Shown in pieces: positions 44,774-54,727 of a stretch of DNA of 64,000 nucleotides. Both the position numbers and the translations under genes were made by a program. This DNA is from Scopulariopsis brevicaulis. Taxonomy: Eukaryota; Ascomycota; Sordariomycetes; Microascales; Microascaceae. The notes under the pieces are model-generated. The model worked only from the letters and a program-made list of their open reading frames with translations, was not told the origin of the DNA and ran no database searches. How positions within the stretch are numbered: the stretch's first letter is position 1; the number at the start of each line of letters is the position of its first letter. The DNA is taken from positions 62,001-126,000 of the forward strand of contig JAGFNX010000324.1 of NCBI GenBank assembly GCA_017657125.1. The letters are read 5' to 3'.

Positions 44774-46381
44774 ATGTCGAAACGGTACGCCTCCGAGGCG
44801 CTCGACGAGCCGTATGCCGCCGGATCACCCGCTTCGAAACGCTCACGACTCGACGACTCGACAGAGCCCTCGCCTGCCCCGGACGCGAACGGACGCGCCG
44901 CCGAGACTGAGACGCCGAGGGCCGATGCTGGGGATGCAGACGACGATGACGAGGAGCTCGAGCGGGCGCCCGGGACGACGCGGCAGGCGGCGCCTACGGA
45001 GGGCTACGACGACCTTTACCTCGACACGATAGACCGGACGGTGCTGGACTTTGACTTTGAGAAGCTGTGCTCAGTGACGCTGTCCAACATCAACGTCTAC
45101 GCGTGCCTCGTGTGCGGGCGGTACTTCCAGGGGAGGGGCCCCAAGTCGCACGCCTACTTCCACGCGCTGGACGAGGACCACCACGTCTTCATCAACATGC
45201 GGACACAGAGGGTGTACGTGCTGCCCGAGGGCTATGAGGTCAAGAACAAGACTCTGGACGACATCAAGTACGTGTCGGACCCGCGGTACACAAAGGCGGA
45301 GGTGGCGGCTCTGGACCGCGTGCAGAGGACGTCGTGGACGTACGGGGGGCACAAGGAGTACACGCCCGGCTTCGTGGGCATGAATAACATCAAGGAGAAC
45401 GACTACCTCAACGTCGTGATCCAGGCGCTCTCGCACGTGCCGCCGCTGCGGAACTACCTGCTCCTAGAGGACGTGTCGTCGCGCACGGAGCTCGTGCGGC
45501 GGACCAGCGCGCTCTTCCGCAAGATCTGGAATCCCCGCGCCTTCAAAGCCCACGTGTCGCCGCACGAGCTCCTCCAAGAGGTCGCGCTGCAGTCCAACAA
45601 GCGCTTCACGCTGACGGAGCAGTCCGACCCCGTCGACTTCCTCTCGTGGTTCCTGAACAACCTGCACCTCGGGCTCGGCGGGAGCCGCACCAAGCCGGGG
45701 AGCTCCGTCGTGCAGCACATCTTCCAGGGGAGACTGCGGGCCGAGTCGCAGGCCATCACGGCGCGCGCCGACGCGGGGGACCGGCTGCGGTTCGAGGAGG
45801 CGGCGGAGGTGCGCGTCGACGTGGTGCGGTTCCTCCTCCTGACGCTGGACCTGCCCGACGCGCCGCTGTTCCAGGACGAGCTGGAGAAGAACATCATCCC
45901 GCAGGTGCCGCTGACGACGATCCTGAACAAGTACAACGGCGTGACGGCGCAGGAGCACCGCGCGCAGCGGAAGCGCTACCGCCTCCTCCACCCCCTGCCC
46001 CCCTACCTCATCTTCCACGTCAAGCGCTTCAGCCAGAACAAGTTCGTCTCGGAGCGGAACCCCACCATCGTGACGTTCGAGCCGCGGAACCTCGACGTCT
46101 CGCCGTACGTGGAGCCGAACCCGCAGGCGCACCCGCCCGACGAGCCGATCTGGTATGACCTCGTGGCGAACGTGGTGCACGAGGCGGTGAGGGCAAAGGA
46201 TGACGTTACGGAGACGAGCGAGGAGAGGAAGATGTGGAAGGTGCAGGTTAGGGATAAGGCGGCGGGGCGGTGGGTTGCTTGTCAGGACTTGTTTGTGGAG
46301 GGGGTGCAGAGTGAGCTGCTGTTTGCTGGGGAGACGTATCTGCAGATTTGGGAGCGGAGGAAGATGCCCAAGAAGGCGTAA
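44774..46381 (+). CDS. SAD1: Tri-snRNP protein Sad1/USP39 (inactive USP fold)
   Basis: Single exon, 535 aa, starting MSKRYASEALDEP. An acidic N-terminus leads into a UBP-type zinc finger (about 95-165) with VYACLVCGRYFQGRG and SHAYFHALDEDHHVF. The USP domain runs from GFVGMNNIKENDYLN to the end. At the catalytic position the family Cys is replaced by Asp (about residue 210, in KENDYLN), as in USP39/Sad1 homologs, so no deubiquitinase activity is expected. YLIFHVKRFSQNKF corresponds to the domain's downstream box. Sad1 helps assemble U4/U6 snRNA and keeps the U4/U6.U5 tri-snRNP intact in the nucleus. Convergent with the eIF4E gene. Confidence 0.93.
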   Translation: MSKRYASEALDEPYAAGSPASKRSRLDDSTEPSPAPDANGRAAETETPRADAGDADDDDEELERAPGTTRQAAPTEGYDDLYLDTIDRTVLDFDFEKLCSVTLSNINVYACLVCGRYFQGRGPKSHAYFHALDEDHHVFINMRTQRVYVLPEGYEVKNKTLDDIKYVSDPRYTKAEVAALDRVQRTSWTYGGHKEYTPGFVGMNNIKENDYLNVVIQALSHVPPLRNYLLLEDVSSRTELVRRTSALFRKIWNPRAFKAHVSPHELLQEVALQSNKRFTLTEQSDPVDFLSWFLNNLHLGLGGSRTKPGSSVVQHIFQGRLRAESQAITARADAGDRLRFEEAAEVRVDVVRFLLLTLDLPDAPLFQDELEKNIIPQVPLTTILNKYNGVTAQEHRAQRKRYRLLHPLPPYLIFHVKRFSQNKFVSERNPTIVTFEPRNLDVSPYVEPNPQAHPPDEPIWYDLVANVVHEAVRAKDDVTETSEERKMWKVQVRDKAAGRWVACQDLFVEGVQSELLFAGETYLQIWERRKMPKKA

Positions 46382-46969
46382 TATCGGAGGACGGACGGGT
46401 GCGATGGGGGGCGTTAAAGAGATATCATGTCTACCAGGATGATGTACAATGATCAAGGGTTCAGACCTCGTGTCAAGACTACCCGGAGGTGAAAGTGCCC
46501 CGGGAATGTAGATGGTATCACAACTACTTCGGTTTGTACGTAGACACAGCCATAAGCCACGGCTCCCGCTCACTACTCCAACAAGCACCTAGCCCGCAGC
46601 GAAACTATCCCGAAGCACAGAACAACGATGGCCAACCGAATGTGTTCCGATTCACGCTTTCCACCTCGCTGCTCCCTTGCATACCCATACACCATCCTTT
46701 CCCTTTCCCTTTTTTCCTGACCAGACAGGAGAGCCAGACTCCCTCCATTTTACAAAAAAAAGCCACGCATGCAATGAACCCTATCCCCTCCATTCATCAC
46801 CACATTCGCAGAACCGATAAAAAATAAAATGGCTGCTCTTAGTGTTACAGACGGTAGTTCGGAATAATGATACTTTCTTTTCTCATTTGGGCTTCCTCGT
46901 CTCGCTTTCTTATTCCCATCGTGTCACAGTTGTCATACCGCAATCCGGATAGCGCAAGGAGGCTTGGGT
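46382..46969. other. Convergent 3' flanks of SAD1 and the eIF4E gene
   Basis: 588 bp between convergent stops. A run of 9 A lies at 46753-46761. No motif or gene was recognised. Confidence 0.6.
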
Positions 46970-48173
46970 CTAGGCGGCGGGGTGGCGTTGTGTCTCGTCG
47001 GCCGTGTTCGATCGGTGCTGCTGGCCCTGGTGGCGCTTCTCGCCGTGGTGGTGGTCCCGCTTGCTCTGTCGTGATTCCTCGACAGCGACGCGCTGCTGGA
47101 TGGCCGAGTCGTGGCTCTTGAACTCGACCCTAGTATTAGGAGGGAGGTTGAGGATGCGCTTCATCGTCTCTCTGTACAAACAGTTAGTCTGCGGCAATTA
47201 CATGGAAGGGGCGGTACAACGAACCTGATCTTAATGACGCGGCCGCCGTCGTTGCGCGTCCAGATGCTGAGGACATCCTCGCCGTTGCGCACGTTGGCCA
47301 CCGCGCCGCAGACCTCCTCGCCGGCATCGCCGAACTGCTCCCCGATGAGGGCGAGGATGAGGTCCTCCCAGTAGCGGTCGACGACGCCCTTCTTGAGGCG
47401 CACAACCCACTTGCCGCCCTTCTTGTTCACATCGTCTTCCCATATCGGACGGATGCCGAACTTGAAGAAGTGGTACTCGGACATGGTCGGCAGCCCCGAG
47501 GGGTTCTTCAGGTGCGAGTAGACTGCGAAGAACTCCTCCACCGTGGTGCAGTGGCACATTGGCCGCAGGGTCTTCTCGTAGTCGACGAAGCCCTGGGACT
47601 TGGAGATGGGCGGCCGCCACCAGAACACCCACTTGTTCATGAGCGGGTGGGCCACGGGCCCCGCCGCCGTCGCCTCGGCCCTCTTCTCCGACCCGCCCGT
47701 CGTCGAGGACGCCTTGGAGCCCGGCTTGCCCGCCCAGTCCTTGGCGGAGGAGGACTTGTTGTCGGCGCCCGGCGTCTTGGCCCCGACCTGTCCCATGGCC
47801 ATCTCGAAGGGGTTCCCGGGGGACTTTGGCGTCTTGGCCCCGGCGGTGAAGGAGGCGAAGGCGCCGGAGCCCAGGCCGAAGGCGGCGGCGCCGGGCGACG
47901 AGGCTGCGGCCCCGCCGCCGGGCGTGGTCGCGGTGTTTGAGCGGGCCGTCGCGAGGTCGCTACCGGATCGTTTGTTTAAGGACGTGCTGCGGCTCGGGCC
48001 ATCTCCCGCTCCGTTGGGTGGGTTGTTCGTGGAGAGGGAGAGCTTGGTGTTGCTGCAGAGGAGGGGTGGCGGGCGTCAGCAACGGAGCGGGCAAGGGGGG
48101 TGCCGTGCACGGGCTTCACTTCGCATGGGGGGGAGACGTACCTGACGGTGCGACGAGTCCATAGGTTATCCAT
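46970..48173 (-). CDS. Cap-binding protein eIF4E, class II (4EHP-like)
   Basis: There are three exons: 48173-48142, 48052-47225 and 47171-46970 (353 aa), starting MDNLWTRRTV. The first about 140 residues are a low-complexity extension rich in Ser, Thr, Ala and Gly (SLSTNNPPNG, ASFTAGAKTP). The eIF4E fold spans about 144-320: HPLMNKWVFWW, then PIWEDDVNKKGGKW, with the second cap-stacking Trp, and EVCGAVANVR. The first cap-sandwich position (Trp56 in human eIF4E) lies near a Tyr in VDYEKT, as in 4EHP. RILNLPPNTRVEFKSH also resembles 4EHP. The C-terminus is His/Arg/Gln-rich. This class binds caps more weakly and often represses translation; that role is inferred. Confidence 0.88.
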
Positions 48174-49893
48174 GGAGACGTCTGGCCCGAGGCAAGGATG
48201 GGAAACGTAGGGATGGCTCGAATAGCGCGCGAGACGTCGTCACCAATCGCCGAACGGGTATATGCTCGGCGGGAGATGCTATAAGAGAAAGCGGCGCTCC
48301 AGATATGGGATGGATAAAATGCGTGTGCTCGAAAAACGGGAAGCCGGGGGGTCGAGGTCGGAGTGGCGCCGCGGGGGACGGGGTTGCGGATGCACGAACG
48401 GGGATCGAGGGCTCGATGGCAAAGGTCAGTCGTTTGCTTCGGACGGTGTCGGCTGGAGGTGTCGGCAGGTAGGGATAGGTGGTAAAAATAGCACGGGTTG
48501 GCCGATTAAGATGCAGCGGGAGGGTCGAGGATAGCAAGAATTGGGTATGCAAGGGTGGGAATGTCTCTGTTTTACAAGGTGGTGATGTGGAAGTCGGGGT
48601 TTGGGGAAATGCTTGAGCCAGGAGAAATCTTTCTCTCCATGATGGTATTAACACTAGCATGGCCACCAAAGACAGGTACTTGGTACCCCTAGCGGGCCAG
48701 GCATGCTCGAGGGAGCTCGTACGATTGAGGGGACCCATAGGTACTAGGTACTTGAGTGTTTACCAGTAACCACTATCCTGCACTGTGACGAACTACTGCG
48801 ACAGCATCCATCATAACCCGACTCGTGCGGCAGACTTCGTGGCGTCCCCGCGGACAGGGTTCATCGACTACGCCCCTCCTTCGCGAATCAAGTAATTACA
48901 GCTCACCGCGCATGGTACGGGAAGAGGAGCTACAGCTAGCCATGTGGTAGTCAAGGTGGAGAGAAAAATCAAGAAACTGGCAAGAGGGGCTCAGAAGGTG
49001 GCGTAGGAATGTGTGGGAAGGCTAAGAGGTAGAGGTCCTCGTGGTGGAAGCTGTGGGATGGAAACTGGGGAATACGGCGTAGTGTCGTGTGCTGGCACCT
49101 TCAGGGCTAAAGACGCCTGAGCGGGGCCTCCGGCTTGCTAATAATAGCTCAACACTTTTCCTGTTGTCAGTGCCCGTGAAAATACGCATCCATGGACGTT
49201 CCATCATGTTGTAATGCCATGTTTCCGGTTCGGCCGGGGGAAAGCAGTGGTGTCTAAGACAGATTACGCCAGGCGTGAGTGGCCTCAAAGCTGGAATGAC
49301 GCCCTCCCTGTCCGATCACGTGCAGGTACATATTCCACGGAAAGAGGGTAGGACTACGGGACCTCAGGCTCAATTGGACTTTCAAGATTCTGGAGGACAG
49401 ATGTTCAGCCCGGCGTACGGAATTCCCTCGCCTGAGGGGATAGACGCTCCTGTCATTTGTGTGGTTTCCTGGCATCTCATTCTACACATATAAGTCACAA
49501 TGGTTTGGGACAAGGGGTGGAAACCCCGCCCTCGAAAAAGGACGACACAATGTCAGTTGTTATAAAGTATGCCTTCTGCTGCATTGCATTGTCATAGTAT
49601 TGCGGATATCGTTTGCCCAAAAAGAAATTAAGAACGAAAAAAAAAAAGGAAGAAAGGAATCCACAATGGGACCCTGTTCATCTGGCTTCCAGAACTTCCT
49701 GCCTTCGGTGACGGCGCCGTAACCCCACACCCCCTTATCGCCACTCGGTGAGCTTATCGCAGCACTCCCCCCAAAAAAATTTCCCCAGCACCAACCTCAT
49801 CCCGCCGAGAGCCCACCCACCACCGACACCGCCCGCCTCCCAACCCAACCCGAAAAGAAAAGCGCCCGAGCGCGCCACCCCCATAACACCGCA
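48174..49893. other. Intergenic, 1.7 kb, divergent promoter of the eIF4E gene and LOC1
   Basis: No convincing gene lies here. A frame of 190 codons on the minus strand (48166-48738) has no motif and overlaps the eIF4E 5' flank. Fifteen A or A/G bases in a row lie at 49635-49651. Confidence 0.55.
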
Positions 49894-50538
49894 ATGCCTC
49901 CCTCGAAGACGAAGACGGTGAAGAACAAGTTCGCGGCCGGAAAGCGCTCCGACTCGGATGGCGTCGTGAAGAAGAAGAAGCCCGCCGGGGGCAAGGTGCA
50001 GGCGAAGCAGGTTACCGCGAGCAGCCTGAAGCCGCAGATGGACAAGAAGAAGAAGAAGAAGACGTACACGGAGGAGGAGCTCAATATCCCGAAGCTGAAT
50101 GGGATTCGGCCCGCGGGTGTGGTGAAGCCCAAGGGGCAGAAGAAGGGCAAGGTGTTTGTCGATGACCCGGTAAGTCGTTGCGCTAGCTCTCTTCACTCGT
50201 GCCTGTTTTTGCAAGGGGGGTCGGTTGGCTGACGGAAGGTTTAGGAGAGCATGAGGACGATATTGGCGATAGTGCAGGCCGAGAAGGAGGGGCAGATCGA
50301 GTCCAAGATGATCAAGGCGCGGCAGATGGAGGAGATCCGAGAGGCGAGGCGCGTCGAGGCCGAGAAGAGGGAGCAGGAGAAGAAGGACAAGCTCGAGGGC
50401 GTCAAGGACTCGATGCGCAAGAAGAGGAAGAAGAGCGTCACGGGCGCGGCCGACGACGTCAATGTCAAGGACATGGCGACGGCGGGGTCCAAGGCTACCA
50501 AGCCGAAGAAGAAGAAGTCGGTCGCGTTCGCGGCGTAG
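49894..50538 (+). CDS. LOC1: 60S ribosome assembly factor Loc1
   Basis: There are two exons, 49894-50169 and 50245-50538 (189 aa). The protein is extremely Lys-rich. It begins MPPSKTKTVKNKFAAGKR, has a central KKKKKKTYTEEELNIPKLNGIRPAG block, and after the intron a long charged helix (ILAIVQAEKEGQIESKMI through EKREQEKKDKLEGV) before a basic tail. Loc1 in yeast is a nuclear/nucleolar RNA-binding protein needed for 60S assembly and for ASH1 mRNA localisation, and the fungal family has this size and charge pattern. The assignment depends on the conserved TYTEEELNIPKLNGI region and overall layout. Convergent with the alpha/beta-hydrolase gene, 258 bp between stops. Confidence 0.85.
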
Positions 50539-50796
50539 GGGTGTGGATTCGGTTTTTCGTGGAGGATCTACGTTTATTGCATTGGAGGCGTTTGGCGCTG
50601 AAAAAAGGATACCTGGTTGGAATCGACTACATCTCTTCCTGGGCTTTCCCAACTGTCGCGGAGTTCACCAGGCCACAAGGCTGCATTGGTCCGTGGTACG
50701 GCTCATATATATCGCCCTAGAAGGCATGTTCTTTTTCTATACACAGAATCGTACAAATGCATTTCGCCATGTACTCCGCCACATGCATGTCCCACG

Positions 50797-52408
50797 TCAC
50801 TCGGCCCTTATGTACATCTTCCGTCTCATGGGCTGGTACTCCGCGCCTGAGTAGGACGTCGGGGGCTTCCCGTCACCGACCACCTCCTCCTTGTCGACGC
50901 CCTCGATTTCGGACTCCATCATGTTGAAGAAGTTGCACACCTAGGGGAAATCAGCATCAGACCCTTGGACGCAGGGTGACAGGGGGGCTCACCGGTCGCG
51001 CGAACCATCGCCCGCCGCCTACTTCGAACCAGCAGAGGTGGCCGCCCAGCGAGGTAGTGACAAGGGCCGTGTACGGGTTCGTCTTGAACTCGGAATATGG
51101 GACGGCTTCGTCGACGGCGATCTGCGAGTCGGTCAGCAGCGGTTCAAATTTCTCGTCCGGTGTTGTCGTCACTTACAGGGTCATCGACGGCGTGGATGGC
51201 TAGGAAGGGGATCCGAATGGCCATGACGGCATCGGTTGACGAGGCGTCGCGGTAGTACGCATCCTCGGTCGGGTAGCCCCAGAGCGGACATCTTGTAGGG
51301 GTTAACCAGCTGCGTCCTCGACATCATACGCTAGGGAGTAACGAACTGGACCGCTCTGTCAAACTCGTAGAGGTACGTGATGCTCTGCAAGTGCTCAAAG
51401 TCGAGCGGCGTGTAGGCCTCGATACCCTTCTGGTTATTCCTGGCGAGCTGCCTCATGCTCGCTAGAGATTCAGGGTTAGACAGGTGCATAGTTTAGAGGG
51501 GTGGGAGCCACTCACTTCCCATGACGCGCTGGTACACCTCCCTGCCGAGGAACGATCGTTGGAGGGCCCGGCTGGATACCTCGAGATTGAACGGGTTCGA
51601 GCAAGCGATGGCGGCCTTGAGAAGGCAGTCGGCACCCTCTTCACCGCAGTACTACTCATGTCAGAAACATAGTTGCTCGGGGAGCATAACCGATGCACAT
51701 ACATTCGTCAGGATGTTAGCCCCAAGAGAGAAGCCGAGGCCATACAAGGGACGGTTCGGATACTTCTCCCTCAGCCATTTCACGGTCTAAGATGTACATG
51801 TCAGATACACAGGCCTGAACAGCCGAGACGCTTGCCAGTCGGCACGGGTAGGGACTCACTTGTCGGATGTCCCAGGTGGCCCTGGCATTATAGAGGACGC
51901 CCGTGGTGATGGGGCTCTTGGCACAGCCGCGAGAGTTGACTACGCATATCTCCCACTCCCCGCTATCCACCAGCGGCGCAATCGCATGCCGGAGGTAGAT
52001 CTCATGCGAGCCCCCGGACAGCCCGTGGAGGACCACCAGCTGCGGCCGCGAATCATCGGAACCCTGCTTCTCGAGCTCCGCCTCGCTAAGGAAGGCGGTC
52101 CGCGGGGGAAGCTCGGGGTCCACGTCTTCGAACGGCTCGTTTACAAAGTCGACCGCGAACGTGCCCTGGCACGTCTTATGGGTCGAGTGAAACACTTTCC
52201 TCTTGTAGTAGATCGGCGGGCCGTGCTGCTTTACCGCCGTCCACATCGTCTGCAAGTGGCCGTTGAAGAGCAGGGGGTTCAGGTGGCAAGGGGGCGTCGC
52301 CTCCCGGCTCACGACGGAGAGGTCGGTCTTGGTCCCATCTTTCCGCTTGAGGGAGATTGGGGTTGGGGAGTGGGTGAAGGAGACCTTTGCGCGGCCGAGC
52401 CAGTCCAT
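50797..52408 (-). CDS. Alpha/beta-hydrolase, Eht1/Eeb1/YheT family (ester synthase/esterase)
   Basis: There are seven exons: 52408-51860, 51786-51703, 51651-51516, 51461-51347, 51291-51177, 51121-50993 and 50940-50797 (423 aa, phases agree). It starts MDWLGRAKVSF and has the family block LNPLLFNGHLQTMWT. The core follows: VVLHGLSGGSHE; nucleophile Ser203 in GLGFSLGAN; the acid in AVDDP (331/332); and His361 in TSLGGHLCW. This matches the fungal acyl-CoA:ethanol acyltransferase/esterase family (Eht1, Eeb1, YMR210W), which makes and hydrolyses medium-chain fatty-acid ethyl esters or monoacylglycerols. Substrate here is not known. The third-last donor (GTTCGT at 51346) is slightly atypical. An in-frame region upstream of 52408 is open but lacks family similarity. 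Confidence 0.88.
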
Positions 52409-54727
52409 GGCTGACGAGCTTAGTGCCCGTAGGGTCCGGGAAGCAGTCAGCTTGGCGAGAGGAGTCGATGAGCCAGTGTATTTCTGCGCAGGCAGAAGAC
52501 GGACGGCTTGAAGAGAGTGATGAAGATGAGAGCAGGCGTGAGGACAAGAAAAGGTGAACGAGACGTGGGTGTAAGGGAGAAAAGAGCGTGTAATAGTGAA
52601 GGTATAGAGACGTAGATTCACCGAGATGGGTGGCCTAATATTTCTCGTCTATGCCTATTCTAGCATGGTTCCGTCCGGTGTATAATATCCACAACTCGGG
52701 AGAGCGAATCTGCTTTGGGTAAAAGGGGTGCTGGACTCGTTACCTTGGCCGTGGATCTGGACCCCCGAGGAGAAAGAAGCCGAGGCACGTCGTCAGGGCT
52801 TACATAATACATCAGCCACTTTGTTTCAAGCTGGCCTGCGGTGAAGTTCACGTGATTTTGGCTCCCGAGATCCCTTGAGCGCTCGCATTCTCGGGTCACC
52901 GACAGAAACTTCAATCTCAGCCGAAACAGCACAACGACCGCCCTATCACCATTGCGACGCTTGCGCCGACACCGTGCACTCCCTCATTTTCGACTCGCGA
53001 TTTTTCCTTTCACGCAGAAATCGTCGGATCCACTTTGCTTGCGCCGAAGCATTCACCCTCGGACCCCGCACTCGAGGCCTTTCCCAATATGTGGAGGAAC
53101 AGCGTTGAAGGTGGTCATCGGAGGCACAGCGAACCATCCCGCCGCAATCCGTCATGATCCCCGAGATGTGAAAAGGACGTCCTATGAATCATAGGATGTC
53201 TATGATACGGCAGAATTCGATATTCGGATATCGGTGCGATTTGCCCGACAAACGGCGGCAGCCTCGGCCTTCTGCCTGCATGCGAGTTTCGGGCGGGCGC
53301 CGCTTCGGACTGGGTTCGCACGGAGACATGTCCTCCCATGGAGCTCGACCATACCCGGCCTTTTGCTCGTAAATGTCAACCGGCACGGCCCGTGGAAGTG
53401 TTGCGCTGTTGGAATATTACACGCGCCTCTGGCACACCCAGTGTTGCCCGCCGGTGGATTTCTCATGGCTATCTGCCGCTTCACCTGGACAGTATCTGGG
53501 CCCCTTTTTCGCTCTGCGGTCGGCCCTGCTCTGTCGCCCATGCCGTCCCGCAAGAACCTTGCGACCTGTGTCCATGAAGAGTGGCATCCACCAGTATTCT
53601 GGAACAGGTAGGGCGGGTTGGCGCTCGCTGACGTCTCGGCTGGTCTAGGACAAGGATTTGATCCGCGTCGGACCCATTGGATTTCGATGGGTGAGCTTGA
53701 GGGACGGTGGGGTGGGGTGACCTGTGACTCCAACCCGGTGTCCGGCCATTTCCACGGGATTCGTAAAGTTTTAGTACATAGTGATATTCGTCCATGGCTA
53801 GTTCGGCACTTCGGCGCCGAACCATGGGCTGGGCGGATTTTTACCTTGTCCAGAGACATGTGGGGGACTGGGTGGAAGCAATATCTGGCCGGAGGAATGG
53901 GGCTACATTCCTTTGCAATGCTGCCGAGCGGGGATTGAGGCGGCGGGGCTTTCGTGCAGAAAGCTAGAGGTGCACTGACGATGCCAATATGTCGCTGGGC
54001 TTGGGCGTCGCCTTATCGCCCTCCGCCGACGGTACCCAGGCGGCTTTGCTGCACATGTCGATCTTACCATTCCTGCTTGCTCGCCGTCGCCGCCTACCAC
54101 ATTGGCGCAAGGGCTGCGGACGTTTGCATGCTCCGGGTTCGGGATCTCGAGAGCAGATGTGGAGGGATTCTGCATCTCGAGTTGTGCCCGGTTTTTCGAT
54201 GGCGATGACTACATGACCCTTGGGGGAAAGGGCGGGGACGAAAGGTGCATATCCACATTTGGCATCCATGCGCCATCACGCGGAGGCCATTTTCCTAGCC
54301 GGGAGTTCTTCTGGCCAACTCAAGCCCGGTCGATGACCCCAAGGTCGCGCTGGAGGGTGCTTTACCAGCCGTGTTATTCACTGCCAACCTACCGCTAACG
54401 GCGACGCAACAGCTCAACCCCAGCCCTATTTGCACTTCTTGATTTCGGACCGGGACACCCACAATCGCTGACTTCAAACCTTTCCCTGGATTATTTCTGG
54501 GAATTTTGACCCAAGCTTGAACCTGGAACCATTTGTCTTGACTTCCCCTGGAGCTGGAGCTTTGGGGGACCTTCACCCGGAGAAATCTCGGTATATCGTC
54601 GCTTATACTCCGGGTATTCTTCCAGGACGGCGTTCTTGCGTGCCAGAAAACTCAAAACGCTATGAGTGCATCGGGTGAACTCCACATTCAGCGGCCAGGC
54701 CTCAGTATATGTGCTCGACATGCTGCC
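52409..54727. other. Intergenic, 2.3 kb, divergent promoters, nothing recognised
   Basis: This lies between the starts of the hydrolase (minus) and the CDK (plus). Minus-strand frame 53200-53859 (219 codons) has a random composition and no domain. No tRNA, repeat or TE end was recognised. Confidence 0.55.

Noticed and set aside
45464..46588. 374-codon frame opposite SAD1
   Set aside because: Shadow of the GC-rich SAD1 coding strand. The protein is an artefact of codon complement (L, R, P-rich).
48166..48738. 190-codon minus-strand frame upstream of the eIF4E gene
   Set aside because: Overlaps the eIF4E start and its 5' flank and has no motif.
49735..50652. 305-codon frame opposite LOC1
   Set aside because: Shadow of the Lys-rich LOC1 gene, giving a Leu-rich artefact.
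53200..53859. 219-codon frame on the minus strand
   Set aside because: Composition looks random, without domain, motif or splice context.
54662..54727. Upstream in-frame ATG of the CDK (54662)
   Set aside because: The added 22 residues (MSASGELHIQ...) are unlike the charged start that follows. The ATG at 54728 gives the RD-rich N-terminus. It cannot be excluded.
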